A stretch of DNA of 45,422 bases from Pelagibacteraceae bacterium AG-422-N09 (GTDB lineage: Bacteria > Pseudomonadota > Alphaproteobacteria > Pelagibacterales > AG-422-B15), in assembly GCA_003213515.1 (NCBI GenBank), contig QCMV01000010.1, forward strand, positions 1 to 45,422, given 5' to 3'. The notes beneath the pieces are model-generated. The model was not told the origin of the DNA. It saw only the letters and a list, made by a program, of their open reading frames with translations, and ran no database searches. The position numbers and the translations under genes are program-made. Positions 38,027-45,422 of this stretch are shown here, in pieces. The number at the start of each line of letters is the position of its first letter. Within the stretch, counting starts at the first letter, position 1.

Positions 38027-38956
38027 TTATAAGGCTTGTTCTAATTCAGGAAGAACTTGAAACAAGTCTGCTACCAAACCATAGTCTGCCACATCAAATA
38101 TAGGTGCTTCTTCATCTTTATTTATGGCAACTATAATTTTTGAGTCTTTCATGCCAGCCAAGTGCTGGATCGCTCCTGATATTCCGACCGCTATGTACAG
38201 TTCGGGTGCTACAACTTTACCAGTTTGCCCGACTTGATAATCATTTGGAACAAAGCCTGCATCAACGGCAGCTCGAGATGCTCCAACAGCAGCTCCAAGT
38301 TTTTCAGCTACTTTATCCAAAAGTTCAAAGTTTTCTCCATTTTGCATTCCACGTCCACCTGAAATAATTGTCTTTGCAGAAGTAAGTTCTGGCCTATCAG
38401 ATTTTGTTAGCTCTTCGCCCACAAATTCTGAAATTGATGGAATATTCTCAGCATTTATCTTTGCAACCTCGCATTCAGCAGAGTCGGTTGTTGCAGCTTT
38501 GAAAGCAGTTGGTCTAACCGTGAGAACTTTCTTTGCGTCAGATGTTTGTACAGTTGCAATAGCGTTACCAGCATAAATTGTTCTAATAAATGTATCTGCA
38601 CTTTCAACAGCAACGATCTCTGATATTTGAGAGACATCAAGTTTTGCAGCAAGTCTAGGCATCACATTTTTACCAGTTGTTGTTGCTGCAGCCAAAAAGT
38701 AGTCATAATCGCCGGCAATATTAAAAATAACTTGAGTAAGTTTTTCAGCCAAAACATTATCAAATGCTGCATCATCCAAGTGGAGTAATTTACTCAATCC
38801 ATTAATTTTTGAAGCCTCCGCAACAGCTTCATCAATATTTGAGCCCACAATAAGTCCGTGAACATCGCCTTCAATTTGAGACGCTGCTGTTATAGCTTTT
38901 AAACTTTGATCGCTGACCTTTCCGTTTGCATGCTCGATATAAAAAAGTGATGTCAT
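38027..38956 (-). CDS. etfA: Electron transfer flavoprotein subunit alpha
   Basis: A 309-residue EtfA. The C-terminal FAD-binding domain contains [51 protein letters not shown] and [16 protein letters not shown], the family signature. With EtfB it takes electrons from acyl-CoA dehydrogenases and passes them to ETF:quinone oxidoreductase. It overlaps etfB by 4 bp. Mcd, encoded in the same gene string, is a probable electron donor. Confidence 0.96.
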   Translation of the reverse strand: MTSLFYIEHANGKVSDQSLKAITAASQIEGDVHGLIVGSNIDEAVAEASKINGLSKLLHLDDAAFDNVLAEKLTQVIFNIAGDYDYFLAAATTTGKNVMPRLAAKLDVSQISEIVAVESADTFIRTIYAGNAIATVQTSDAKKVLTVRPTAFKAATTDSAECEVAKINAENIPSISEFVGEELTKSDRPELTSAKTIISGGRGMQNGENFELLDKVAEKLGAAVGASRAAVDAGFVPNDYQVGQTGKVVAPELYIAVGISGAIQHLAGMKDSKIIVAINKDEEAPIFDVADYGLVADLFQVLPELEQAL

Positions 38957-39702
38957 ATAACTCCTGCCTCATTTTTTAATTTTTCTACAAGATCTCCAAC
39001 ATTCTCGACTTTGATTCCAGCCTGACGCTTTGGAGGTTCAATAACTTTTAAAATACTTACTCTAGGTGTAACATCAACTCCATAGTCTTCAGGAGATTTT
39101 TGATCAATTGGCTTCTTTTTTGCTTTCATTATATTGGGCAGAGAAGCATACCTAGGTTCATTCAATCTTAAATCGGTGGTAATAATAGCGGGCATATTCA
39201 GATTTACAGTTTGTAAACCTCCATCTATTTCTCTGGTGACTTTAACCTTGTCGCCGTCGATTTCTACTTTTGAAGCAAAAGTTCCTTGAGGCATATCTGT
39301 TAGTGCAGCAAGCATCTGACCAGTTTGATTGTTATCTCCATCAATCGCTTGCTTTCCGGATATCACTAGTCCAGGTGACTCGCTTTCACAAATTTTTGCT
39401 AGAATTTTTGCAATTGAAATAGGCTCAACTTTTTCTTCTGTGAGCACATGTATTCCTCGGTCAGCTCCCATTGCAAGAGCCGTTCGAATAGTTTCTTGAC
39501 AAGATTGATTGCCGATTGAAACAGCGATGATCTCTTCAGCTTTACCAGCTTCTTTTAATCTAATTGCCTCTTCAACTGCAATTTCACAAAAGGGGTTCAT
39601 AGACATTTTTACATTCTCAGTTTCAACACCAGTTTGATCAGATTTAACTCTGATGTTAACGTACGGATCAATAACTCTTTTGACAGGGACTAAAATTTTC
39701 AT
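38953..39702 (-). CDS. etfB: Electron transfer flavoprotein subunit beta
   Basis: A 249-residue Etf[20 protein letters not shown], the [17 protein letters not shown] segment, [12 protein letters not shown] and the C-terminal ETF-beta signature region are all present. It binds AMP and docks on dehydrogenases through the segment MNLPAII-like (here [28 protein letters not shown]). A 43-bp gap separates it from cobO, the largest gap inside this gene string, so a separate promoter is possible. Confidence 0.96.
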   Translation of the reverse strand: MKILVPVKRVIDPYVNIRVKSDQTGVETENVKMSMNPFCEIAVEEAIRLKEAGKAEEIIAVSIGNQSCQETIRTALAMGADRGIHVLTEEKVEPISIAKILAKICESESPGLVISGKQAIDGDNNQTGQMLAALTDMPQGTFASKVEIDGDKVKVTREIDGGLQTVNLNMPAIITTDLRLNEPRYASLPNIMKAKKKPIDQKSPEDYGVDVTPRVSILKVIEPPKRQAGIKVENVGDLVEKLKNEAGVI

Positions 39703-39745
39703 GATTTATGTGTTATAATATCTTTTTTAGTTGAGTAAACATAAA

Positions 39746-40309
39746 TTATACATTCTTACCAGGTTTCCACAAAATATCTTTTTTGCCATTGTTGTTTTCA
39801 ACTCTCGATAAAACAAAAAATAAATCAGATAACCGATTGATATATTTAATTGCTTCTTCGTTGACCTCTTCTTTTTTTGCAAGTGCGACAATCTGAGTTT
39901 CAGCTCGGCGCGTTACAGTTCTTGCGTTGTGTAAAAATGCCGCAGACTGAGACCCTCCCGGTAGCACAAAAGAATTAAGGGGTGCTAACTTTGCGTTATA
40001 TTTGTCAATTGTTTTTTCAATTCTTGTAACCTGCTTGCTTGTAACGCGTAGCGGTTTATATTTTGGTTTTTTTTCAACTGGAGTTGCGAGATCAGCACCT
40101 AAATCAAATAAGTCATTTTGTATTTCTGAAATTATTTTTTTCAGAGATGATTTGGCACTCGTGTTTAAAATTCCAAGTATAGAATTCAGTTCATCGACAG
40201 TCCCGTATGCTTTTATTCTTATATTATCCTTAAATACACGTTTACCAGATACTAACCCTGTCTTGCCTTTATCACCGGCCCTTGTATAAATTTTATTGAG
40301 TTTTACCAT
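39746..40309 (-). CDS. cobO: ATP:cob(I)alamin adenosyltransferase (PduO type)
   Basis: A 187-residue PduO/MMAB-type adenosyltransferase that makes adenosylcobalamin. The N-terminal ATP motif is YTRAGDKGKTGL (about 7-18), with AYGTVDELNS and LPGGSQSAAFLHNARTVTRRAE further on. The symbol cobO is used loosely, as in many annotations; the fold is PduO-like rather than CobA-like. It is directly useful for Ecm, the AdoCbl enzyme encoded about 3 kb away. Its ATG shares one base with the stop of the HIG1-like gene (TAATG). Confidence 0.93.
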   Translation of the reverse strand: MVKLNKIYTRAGDKGKTGLVSGKRVFKDNIRIKAYGTVDELNSILGILNTSAKSSLKKIISEIQNDLFDLGADLATPVEKKPKYKPLRVTSKQVTRIEKTIDKYNAKLAPLNSFVLPGGSQSAAFLHNARTVTRRAETQIVALAKKEEVNEEAIKYINRLSDLFFVLSRVENNNGKKDILWKPGKNV

Positions 40310-40512
40310 TAAGAACTAGTTGAAAAGTAAAGAGCACTCATAATTATTACAATCGCAATAAACTGCAGAGTAATTCTAAGTCTCATAAGTTTATTTGAGT
40401 ACTTTTTATTAAAATCTCCACCTTTAAACATAGCGTAAATACCTGTTCCTAAAACCGCTAAAACAGCAAGAAGTGATATAGGAATTAATAAGTAATATAA
40501 AAAACCTGGCAT
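40309..40512 (-). CDS. HIG1-like twin transmembrane helix small protein
   Basis: A 67-residue protein with two membrane helices (about 4-27 and 46-63) around a basic loop (KGGDFNKKYSNKLMRLRI). The loop with MRLRI.LQ is the HIG1 domain pattern known from mitochondrial Rcf1/HIGD proteins that associate with cytochrome oxidase. The order twin-helix protein, cobO, etfB, etfA is widespread in alphaproteobacteria, but the role of the protein is not established. It sits 6 bp after mcd and overlaps cobO by 1 bp, so it is probably co-translated with both. Confidence 0.85.
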   Translation of the reverse strand: MPGFLYYLLIPISLLAVLAVLGTGIYAMFKGGDFNKKYSNKLMRLRITLQFIAIVIIMSALYFSTSS

Positions 40513-40518
40513 ATAAAA

Positions 40519-42174
40519 TTAAGCAGGGTTCGTAGAAACAAGTCGACGTGTTACAATGTCGGCCTGTATCTCTGCAGTTCCTTCAAATATATTTAAAATT
40601 CTGGAGTCACATAAAATTCTACTTATTGGATACTCAAGCGCAAACCCATTACCTCCATGAATTTGGACTCCGTTATCTGCGCATGCCCAAGCAACTCTAG
40701 CAGCCAACATTTTTGCCATTCCTGCTTCCAAATCACATCTGTGTCCTTTATCTTTTTCTCTTGCAGCATAATAAGTTAATTGTCTTGCAGCCATAATCTC
40801 AGTAGCCATAGAAACAATTTTCGATGCATTTCTAGGTTTGTCATACAGCGAACCGCCATTTGTATCTAGCCTATCTATTGCGTATTGCATTGCAGTTTCA
40901 AAAGCTGATTGTGCTACACCCAGTGCTCTAGCTGCAGTTTGTATACGAGCTGCTTCAAAAGTTTCCATCATTTGTTTGAAGCCATTTCCTTCTTTTTCAC
41001 CAAGTAAATTTTCTTTTTTAACTTTAAAGCCGTCAAAAGCCATTTCGTACTCTTTCATGCCTCTGTAGCCTAAAACCTCGATTTCGCCACCACTAATTCC
41101 CTCATCAGGGAACATATTATCGTCATCACCCCTCTGTTTTTCAGCAAGGAACATTGATAAACCTTTGTAGCCTTTTTCATCAGGGTTTGTGCGTGCTAAT
41201 AACATCATCACGTCACTTCGAGCTCCATGTGTAACCCATGTCTTGTTTCCTGTGATTGTATAGTGCTCTCCATTTGCAACTGCCCTTGTTTTGAATGAGC
41301 CCATATCAGATCCTGAATGAGGTTCGGTTAAAACAGCACATGGAAGCATTTCACCAGATGCAATTTTCGGTAAATATTTATTTTTCTGTTCTTCGGTGCC
41401 ACCTGTAATCAATAATTCGGCAGCTATATCGCCGCGTGTACCAAGTGAGCCAATGCCAATATAACCCCTTGCAAGTTCCTCAGTTACCACACAGTCAACA
41501 AATCTTGTCATTCCAAGTCCACCGTATTCTTCAGGTATCGTCAGACCAAATACACCAAGTTCAGACATTTTTTCAATTACAGACATCGGAATAAGGTTAT
41601 CTTTAAGATGCCATTCATGAGCGTTTGGCGTCACATCATCTTCAACAAATTTTCTAAATTGTTCTTGAATTATTGATGTAGTTTCATCTAGGCCGCTATT
41701 ACCAAAGTTTTTACTTGAAAATCCATCTTTTAATAATTGAGCAAGTTTCATGCGATCTGCAGTACTATTGCCATTTAAAATCAGATCATTAAATTCTTCG
41801 GTCCCTGTTTCTTGAAAGAGACCATTTTTTAATCCTAAATCTTGAGGACGAACATACTCAAGTTGTGACATTGGTATCCCAGATTTAATTTGCGCACAGT
41901 ATTCCGAAAAAGTAATTTGCAAAATTAATTGCTCTGTTTCATTAAACGTCCCGGTCGAGTCTAGGTTTGAGGCCCAATTAACCATTTCTTTCAAAGTAGC
42001 TCTATATGCAGCAACCCAAGATAAGCCATGTGCAGCATGTTGTTCCCTATCTAGATTATCACGAGATAATTTTCCATTAACAATTAACTCACCTCTTACA
42101 TGTTGCAGGGCAGCATCGTAATACTTATCGACAGTAATAAGGGATTTTTGACATTTAGAAATTAGTTCGTGCAT
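40519..42174 (-). CDS. mcd: Methylsuccinyl-CoA dehydrogenase (acyl-CoA dehydrogenase family)
   Basis: A 551-residue acyl-CoA dehydrogenase, longer than ordinary family members (380-400) because of an N-terminal extension of about 150 residues, the feature of methylsuccinyl-CoA dehydrogenase. In the core, LTEPHSGSDMGSFKTRA and ITGNKTWVTHGAR bind FAD and substrate; Glu531 in FEGTAEIQ is the expected catalytic base. It oxidises (2S)-methylsuccinyl-CoA to mesaconyl-CoA and reduces ETF. The position 10 bp after ccr supports this specific call over a generic dehydrogenase. Confidence 0.92.
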   Translation of the reverse strand: MHELISKCQKSLITVDKYYDAALQHVRGELIVNGKLSRDNLDREQHAAHGLSWVAAYRATLKEMVNWASNLDSTGTFNETEQLILQITFSEYCAQIKSGIPMSQLEYVRPQDLGLKNGLFQETGTEEFNDLILNGNSTADRMKLAQLLKDGFSSKNFGNSGLDETTSIIQEQFRKFVEDDVTPNAHEWHLKDNLIPMSVIEKMSELGVFGLTIPEEYGGLGMTRFVDCVVTEELARGYIGIGSLGTRGDIAAELLITGGTEEQKNKYLPKIASGEMLPCAVLTEPHSGSDMGSFKTRAVANGEHYTITGNKTWVTHGARSDVMMLLARTNPDEKGYKGLSMFLAEKQRGDDDNMFPDEGISGGEIEVLGYRGMKEYEMAFDGFKVKKENLLGEKEGNGFKQMMETFEAARIQTAARALGVAQSAFETAMQYAIDRLDTNGGSLYDKPRNASKIVSMATEIMAARQLTYYAAREKDKGHRCDLEAGMAKMLAARVAWACADNGVQIHGGNGFALEYPISRILCDSRILNIFEGTAEIQADIVTRRLVSTNPA

Positions 42175-42184
42175 ATTTAACTTT

Positions 42185-43420
42185 CTAGTTTAGAGATTTT
42201 TGTCCTTCTTTTGCAGCGCCAACAAGGACAGCCATATTTCCACCTTTATGTTCATTGTTAAGCATCTTTTCATGAGCATCAGGAATATTGTTCCATGCAA
42301 AAAGCTCTGACATACAAGGGTCTAATGTACCGTCAATAACAAGTTCATTCGCTGCATTCGCTTGCTTTGAATTTCCAAAGTGTGAACCCTGAAGTCTTTT
42401 ACTTTGCATCCATAGATATCTAGCATCTAATGTGAGATTATATCCTGTGGTACCAGCACAAATAACAACCATTCCTCCTGGTTTTACTACAAAACATGAG
42501 ACAGGAACGGTAGTTTCGCCCGGATGCTCAAATACCATGTCAACATTATTACCCTTGCCTGTAAATTCCCATAGGGCCTTTCCAAATTTTCTAACTTCTT
42601 TCATATAGTTTGCATATGTTTCAGCGTCATCAATATCAGGATGTTCACCCCAACAATCAAAATCTTTTCTGTTTAGAACACCTACAGCTCCAAGATCTTT
42701 TACATAATCAATTTTAGAGTTATCAGAAACAATACCAATTGGTTTAGCACCAACAATTTTTGCAAGTTGTACTGCCATGCTTCCAAGACCACCCGATGCG
42801 CCCCATATTAAAACAAACTCACCTGGCTTTAATTCATTTGGAGCGTGGCCAAATAGCATTCTATATGCAGTTGCAAGAGTTAACATATAACAGCCACTTT
42901 CTTCCCAAGATAAATTTGGTGGCTTACGTAAAACTTGGTGCGCTTGAACAGCTGTGAATTGAGCAAAGGTTCCATCTGCTGTTTCGTAACCAAAGACCTT
43001 ATTTGTTTTTGATATCATTGGTTCACCACCATTAACCTCAGCATCCTCATGATCCCACTGCATACCATGAATGATTACCTCGTCGCCCACTTTCCATTTT
43101 TTTACACCAGAACCAACTTTCCAAACTATCCCAGAACAATCAGAACCGGCGATGTGATAATCTTTTTTAGTCATATCAAGCGTAGATACAGGTTTTCCAA
43201 GACCAGCCCAAACACCGTTGTAGTTTACGCCCGCGGCCATTACGAATATCAAAACGTCATTGGATCCAACTTCAGGAACATCAAATTCTTCTTCTTTAAA
43301 TGATTGCATTGGGTTTCCATGACGATCTCTTCTGATTACCCATGCGTGCATTTTCTTAGGGACAAAACCAAGAGGTGGAATTTCACCTATTGCATAAATA
43401 TCTTTTTCTTCAGTGGTCAT
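42185..43420 (-). CDS. ccr: Crotonyl-CoA carboxylase/reductase
   Basis: A 411-residue medium-chain dehydrogenase/reductase that reductively carboxylates crotonyl-CoA to ethylmalonyl-CoA with NADPH and CO2. The N-terminal YAIGEIPPLGFVPKKMHAWVIRRDRHGNP is characteristic of Ccr, as is VAAGVNYN-like MAAGVNYNGVWAGLG. The NADPH motif is IWGASGGLGSMAVQLAK. The Asn of VNYN, Glu of FGYET and His of GSHFG appear to match the CO2-pocket residues of studied Ccr enzymes, which an alignment should confirm. A CAGGAGC ribosome binding site lies about 7 bp before the ATG. It is the first gene of the operon and diverges from ecm. Confidence 0.96.
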   Translation of the reverse strand: MTTEEKDIYAIGEIPPLGFVPKKMHAWVIRRDRHGNPMQSFKEEEFDVPEVGSNDVLIFVMAAGVNYNGVWAGLGKPVSTLDMTKKDYHIAGSDCSGIVWKVGSGVKKWKVGDEVIIHGMQWDHEDAEVNGGEPMISKTNKVFGYETADGTFAQFTAVQAHQVLRKPPNLSWEESGCYMLTLATAYRMLFGHAPNELKPGEFVLIWGASGGLGSMAVQLAKIVGAKPIGIVSDNSKIDYVKDLGAVGVLNRKDFDCWGEHPDIDDAETYANYMKEVRKFGKALWEFTGKGNNVDMVFEHPGETTVPVSCFVVKPGGMVVICAGTTGYNLTLDARYLWMQSKRLQGSHFGNSKQANAANELVIDGTLDPCMSELFAWNNIPDAHEKMLNNEHKGGNMAVLVGAAKEGQKSLN

Positions 43421-43554
43421 AAATCAGCTCCTGTAATGTAGATTATATAAAACTAATGTTTCTTTTTTCTAGGTTTATAGCCATTTTAGCTAGATTAGTA
43501 TATACATTTTAAACAAAAGGATTTAATAAAACCAAAAAAAAACGTTGAAAAACA
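43421..43554. promoter_or_regulatory. Divergent control region ccr / ecm
   Basis: These 134 bp must drive both halves of the ethylmalonyl-CoA module. On the minus strand a perfect TATAAT (43447-43442) stands about 22 bp before the ccr start, without a convincing -35 box. On the plus strand the TATATACATT stretch (about 43498-43509) is a possible -10 for ecm, also without a clear -35. The weak -35 elements would fit activator dependence, which is inference only. Confidence 0.5.
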
Positions 43555-45422
43555 ATGGATAAACCTTGGCTCATAAGAACTTACGCAGGACATTCGTCTG
43601 CCAAAAAGTCAAATGAACTCTATCTTAAGAACCTATCAAAGGGTCAAACAGGTATCTCAGTAGCGTTCGATTTACCTACTCAAACTGGGTATGACAGTGA
43701 TCACATTCTCGCTAAAGGGGAGGTTGGCAAAGTTGGCGTTCCAATCTGTCATATTGGCGATATGAGATCGCTTTTTAATCAAATTCCATTAGATAAAATG
43801 AATACATCAATGACCATTAATGCTACAGCTGCATGGTTGCTGAGTTTATATGTAGCCGTTGCAGATGAACAGGGCATAGACAGAAATAAATTACGGGGAA
43901 CAACTCAAAACGATGTCTTAAAAGAATATCTCTCACGAGGAACATATATTCTTCCACCTGATCCAAGTTTAAAAATAATATCTGACGTGATTACGTTTAC
44001 TTTTAAAGAAATGCCAAATTGGAATCCAATCAATGTATGTCCTTACCATTTAGTTGAAGTAGGCGCGACTCCTGAGCAGGAATTAGCTTTTGGTCTTTCA
44101 ATTGCAGTAGCGTATCTCGATAAAGTTAAAACCTCAAATGTGTTATCCGAGGAAGAATTTGAAAATGTAGTAGGTCGCATAAGCTTCTTCGTTAATTCTG
44201 GAATCAGATTTATTACTGAGATGTGTAAAATGAGAGCATTTGTATCTTTGTGGAATGAAATTACAAAAGAGAGATATAGTGTTAAGGATCCTAAAAACAG
44301 AAGATTTAGGTATGGTATGCAAGTAAACAGTCTTGGATTAACTGAGCAACAACCTGAGAACAACGTATATAGAATATTAATTGAAATGCTAGGCGTCGTT
44401 CTCTCAAAGGATGCAAGAGCAAGAGCAGTTCAGTTACCAGCTTGGAATGAAGCAATGGGATTGCCAAGACCATGGGATCAACAATGGTCCTTAAGATTGC
44501 AACAAATTGTTGCGTATGAAACAGATCTCCTACATTTTGACGATATATTCAATGGCTCTGAAGTGATTGATGAAAAGGTTAGAAATCTTAAAGAGACTGC
44601 GATGAAAGAATTTAATCACATTCAATCAATTGGTGGTGCAGTAGCTGCAGTTGAAAGTGGTTACTTAAAACAGGAATTGGTCAATTCTCAAAAAGAAAGG
44701 CTTAAAAGAATTAATGATAAAGAGCAAATCGTTGTTGGAGTTAATGAGTTTGTTGAGACCGAAGAGTCACCTCTTGTATCAAATGATGGAGGCATAGAGA
44801 CAATTGATCCAAAAATTGAAAATGAACAAGTAAAAGCAGTTATTGATTGGAGACAAAACAGAGATCAAAAACAGGTTGATAGCGCTTTAAATCAATTAAG
44901 CGAAGCGGCAAAATCTGGAGATAACATAATGGAAGCTTCTATTACAGCTGCAAAAGCAGGTGTAACAACAGGTGAATGGTCTCAAGTACTTCGGGATGTT
45001 TTTGGTGAGTTCAAAGCACCGACTGGTATAACTAACATTCAACCATCCAATAATGACGATTACAGCCCAATACGTAAAAGAGTTGAGTCATTGTCAGATA
45101 AGATGGGAAGAAGAATAAAATTTCTTGTAGGCAAACCTGGTCTTGACGGGCATTCTAGTGGAGCAGAACAAATTGCTGTAAGTGCGAGTGATTGTGGAAT
45201 GGATGTTTTGTACGAAGGAATTAGATTAACACCAGAACAAATAGTAAAATCATCAGTTGAAGAAGATGTACACATCATCGGACTTTCTATTCTATCCGGT
45301 TCTCATGTGCAGCTTGTCGAGGAAATTATGAATGAAATGAAAAAAAATAAAGTAGACGATATCCCGGTAATTGTAGGAGGTATAATTCCAACAGAAGATG
45401 AAAAGATCTTAATTAAAAATGG
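43555..45422 (+). CDS. ecm: Ethylmalonyl-CoA mutase (partial, 3' end outside the window)
   Basis: 622 residues are visible; the family is about 650-680 long, so only a short end is missing. It interconverts ethylmalonyl-CoA and methylsuccinyl-CoA with adenosylcobalamin. N-terminal MDKPWLIRTYAGHSSA, TGISVAFDLPTQTGYDSD, and the TIM-barrel segments TMTINATAAW-like and GTTQNDVLKEYLSRGTYI are typical. The C-terminal B12 domain starts near 520, with DxHxxG at Asp531-Gly536 (GLDGHSSG). The single-chain form, the divergent ccr and mcd favour Ecm over methylmalonyl-CoA mutase. A stop codon at 43546-43548 pins the start to 43555; no clear ribosome binding site is seen. Confidence 0.95.
   Translation, partial: MDKPWLIRTYAGHSSAKKSNELYLKNLSKGQTGISVAFDLPTQTGYDSDHILAKGEVGKVGVPICHIGDMRSLFNQIPLDKMNTSMTINATAAWLLSLYVAVADEQGIDRNKLRGTTQNDVLKEYLSRGTYILPPDPSLKIISDVITFTFKEMPNWNPINVCPYHLVEVGATPEQELAFGLSIAVAYLDKVKTSNVLSEEEFENVVGRISFFVNSGIRFITEMCKMRAFVSLWNEITKERYSVKDPKNRRFRYGMQVNSLGLTEQQPENNVYRILIEMLGVVLSKDARARAVQLPAWNEAMGLPRPWDQQWSLRLQQIVAYETDLLHFDDIFNGSEVIDEKVRNLKETAMKEFNHIQSIGGAVAAVESGYLKQELVNSQKERLKRINDKEQIVVGVNEFVETEESPLVSNDGGIETIDPKIENEQVKAVIDWRQNRDQKQVDSALNQLSEAAKSGDNIMEASITAAKAGVTTGEWSQVLRDVFGEFKAPTGITNIQPSNNDDYSPIRKRVESLSDKMGRRIKFLVGKPGLDGHSSGAEQIAVSASDCGMDVLYEGIRLTPEQIVKSSVEEDVHIIGLSILSGSHVQLVEEIMNEMKKNKVDDIPVIVGGIIPTEDEKILIKN

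Noticed and set aside
38005..38030. TTATAA repeats at the thioredoxin gene/etfA junction as a terminator.
   Set aside because: The stem is only self-complementary AT hexamers without a T tract; too weak to call in this base composition.
43555..45422. Methylmalonyl-CoA mutase instead of ethylmalonyl-CoA mutase.
   Set aside because: The two are related, but the characteristic N-terminus and the flanking ccr and mcd genes support Ecm.

Overview
The window is a gene-dense, strongly AT-rich stretch of an alphaproteobacterial chromosome, with G+C roughly one third by eye (not counted). The taxonomic signals are an atpHAGDC operon without F0 genes behind priA, the rplU-rpmA-obgE-proB-proA-nadD-rsfS-rlmH-ctpA-rppH string, a SAM-II riboswitch on metX, divergent ccr/ecm, and the HIG1-type protein-cobO-etfB-etfA string. 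Low G+C, 1-4 nt overlaps between genes and very short spacers fit a streamlined, probably marine, lineage. I cannot name the genus. No phage, insertion sequence, CRISPR, tRNA, rRNA or defence island is visible, and no gene-free stretch exceeds about 215 bp.

Layout. 1-3986 (+): 3' part of sucA, then sucB and lpd (2-oxoglutarate dehydrogenase). 3973-7467 (-): a transaldolase-like aldolase and xerC, followed by three little-known genes (SnoaL-like, sterol-desaturase-like, polytopic membrane protein). 7526-14409 (+): priA and the F1 ATP synthase genes. 14406-21445 (-): ribosomal protein, Obg, proline, NAD and ribosome-maturation genes ending in ctpA and rppH. 21611-27565 (+): DUF1015 gene, serC, serA, gpmA, phaA, phaB. 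27562-30046 (-): metX, metW, gloB under a SAM-II riboswitch. 30260-32240 (+): hisC and tyrC. 32226-34273 (-): YdcF-like, plsC, DUF2125. 34334-34723 (+): zinc-ribbon membrane protein. 34720-37461 (-): argH, a 40-residue LptM-like lipoprotein, lysA. 37489-38022 (+): TlpA-like thioredoxin. 38027-43420 (-): ccr, mcd, HIG1-like gene, cobO, etfB, etfA. 43555-end (+): ecm, cut by the window edge.

How the genes work together. The right end is a nearly self-contained ethylmalonyl-CoA module: Ccr makes ethylmalonyl-CoA, Ecm isomerises it with adenosylcobalamin that CobO can supply, and Mcd oxidises methylsuccinyl-CoA and passes electrons to EtfAB. PhaA and PhaB, about 11-16 kb away, make the C4 precursor from acetyl-CoA, and their operon also carries serine-synthesis genes and gpmA. 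Together with the 2-oxoglutarate dehydrogenase genes, this suggests a heterotroph that assimilates C2 units without needing the glyoxylate shunt.

The window is mainly housekeeping and I see no clear new system. The best leads are: (1) the SAM-II riboswitch, whose aptamer starts at the predicted transcription start and shares a segment with a possible antiterminator; (2) convergent gene ends that overlap or nearly touch, three of them sharing a palindromic TTAA as both stop codons, with terminator-like hairpins inside coding sequence; (3) the HIG1-like membrane protein in the ethylmalonyl-CoA operon; (4) the SnoaL/sterol-desaturase/membrane-protein trio.
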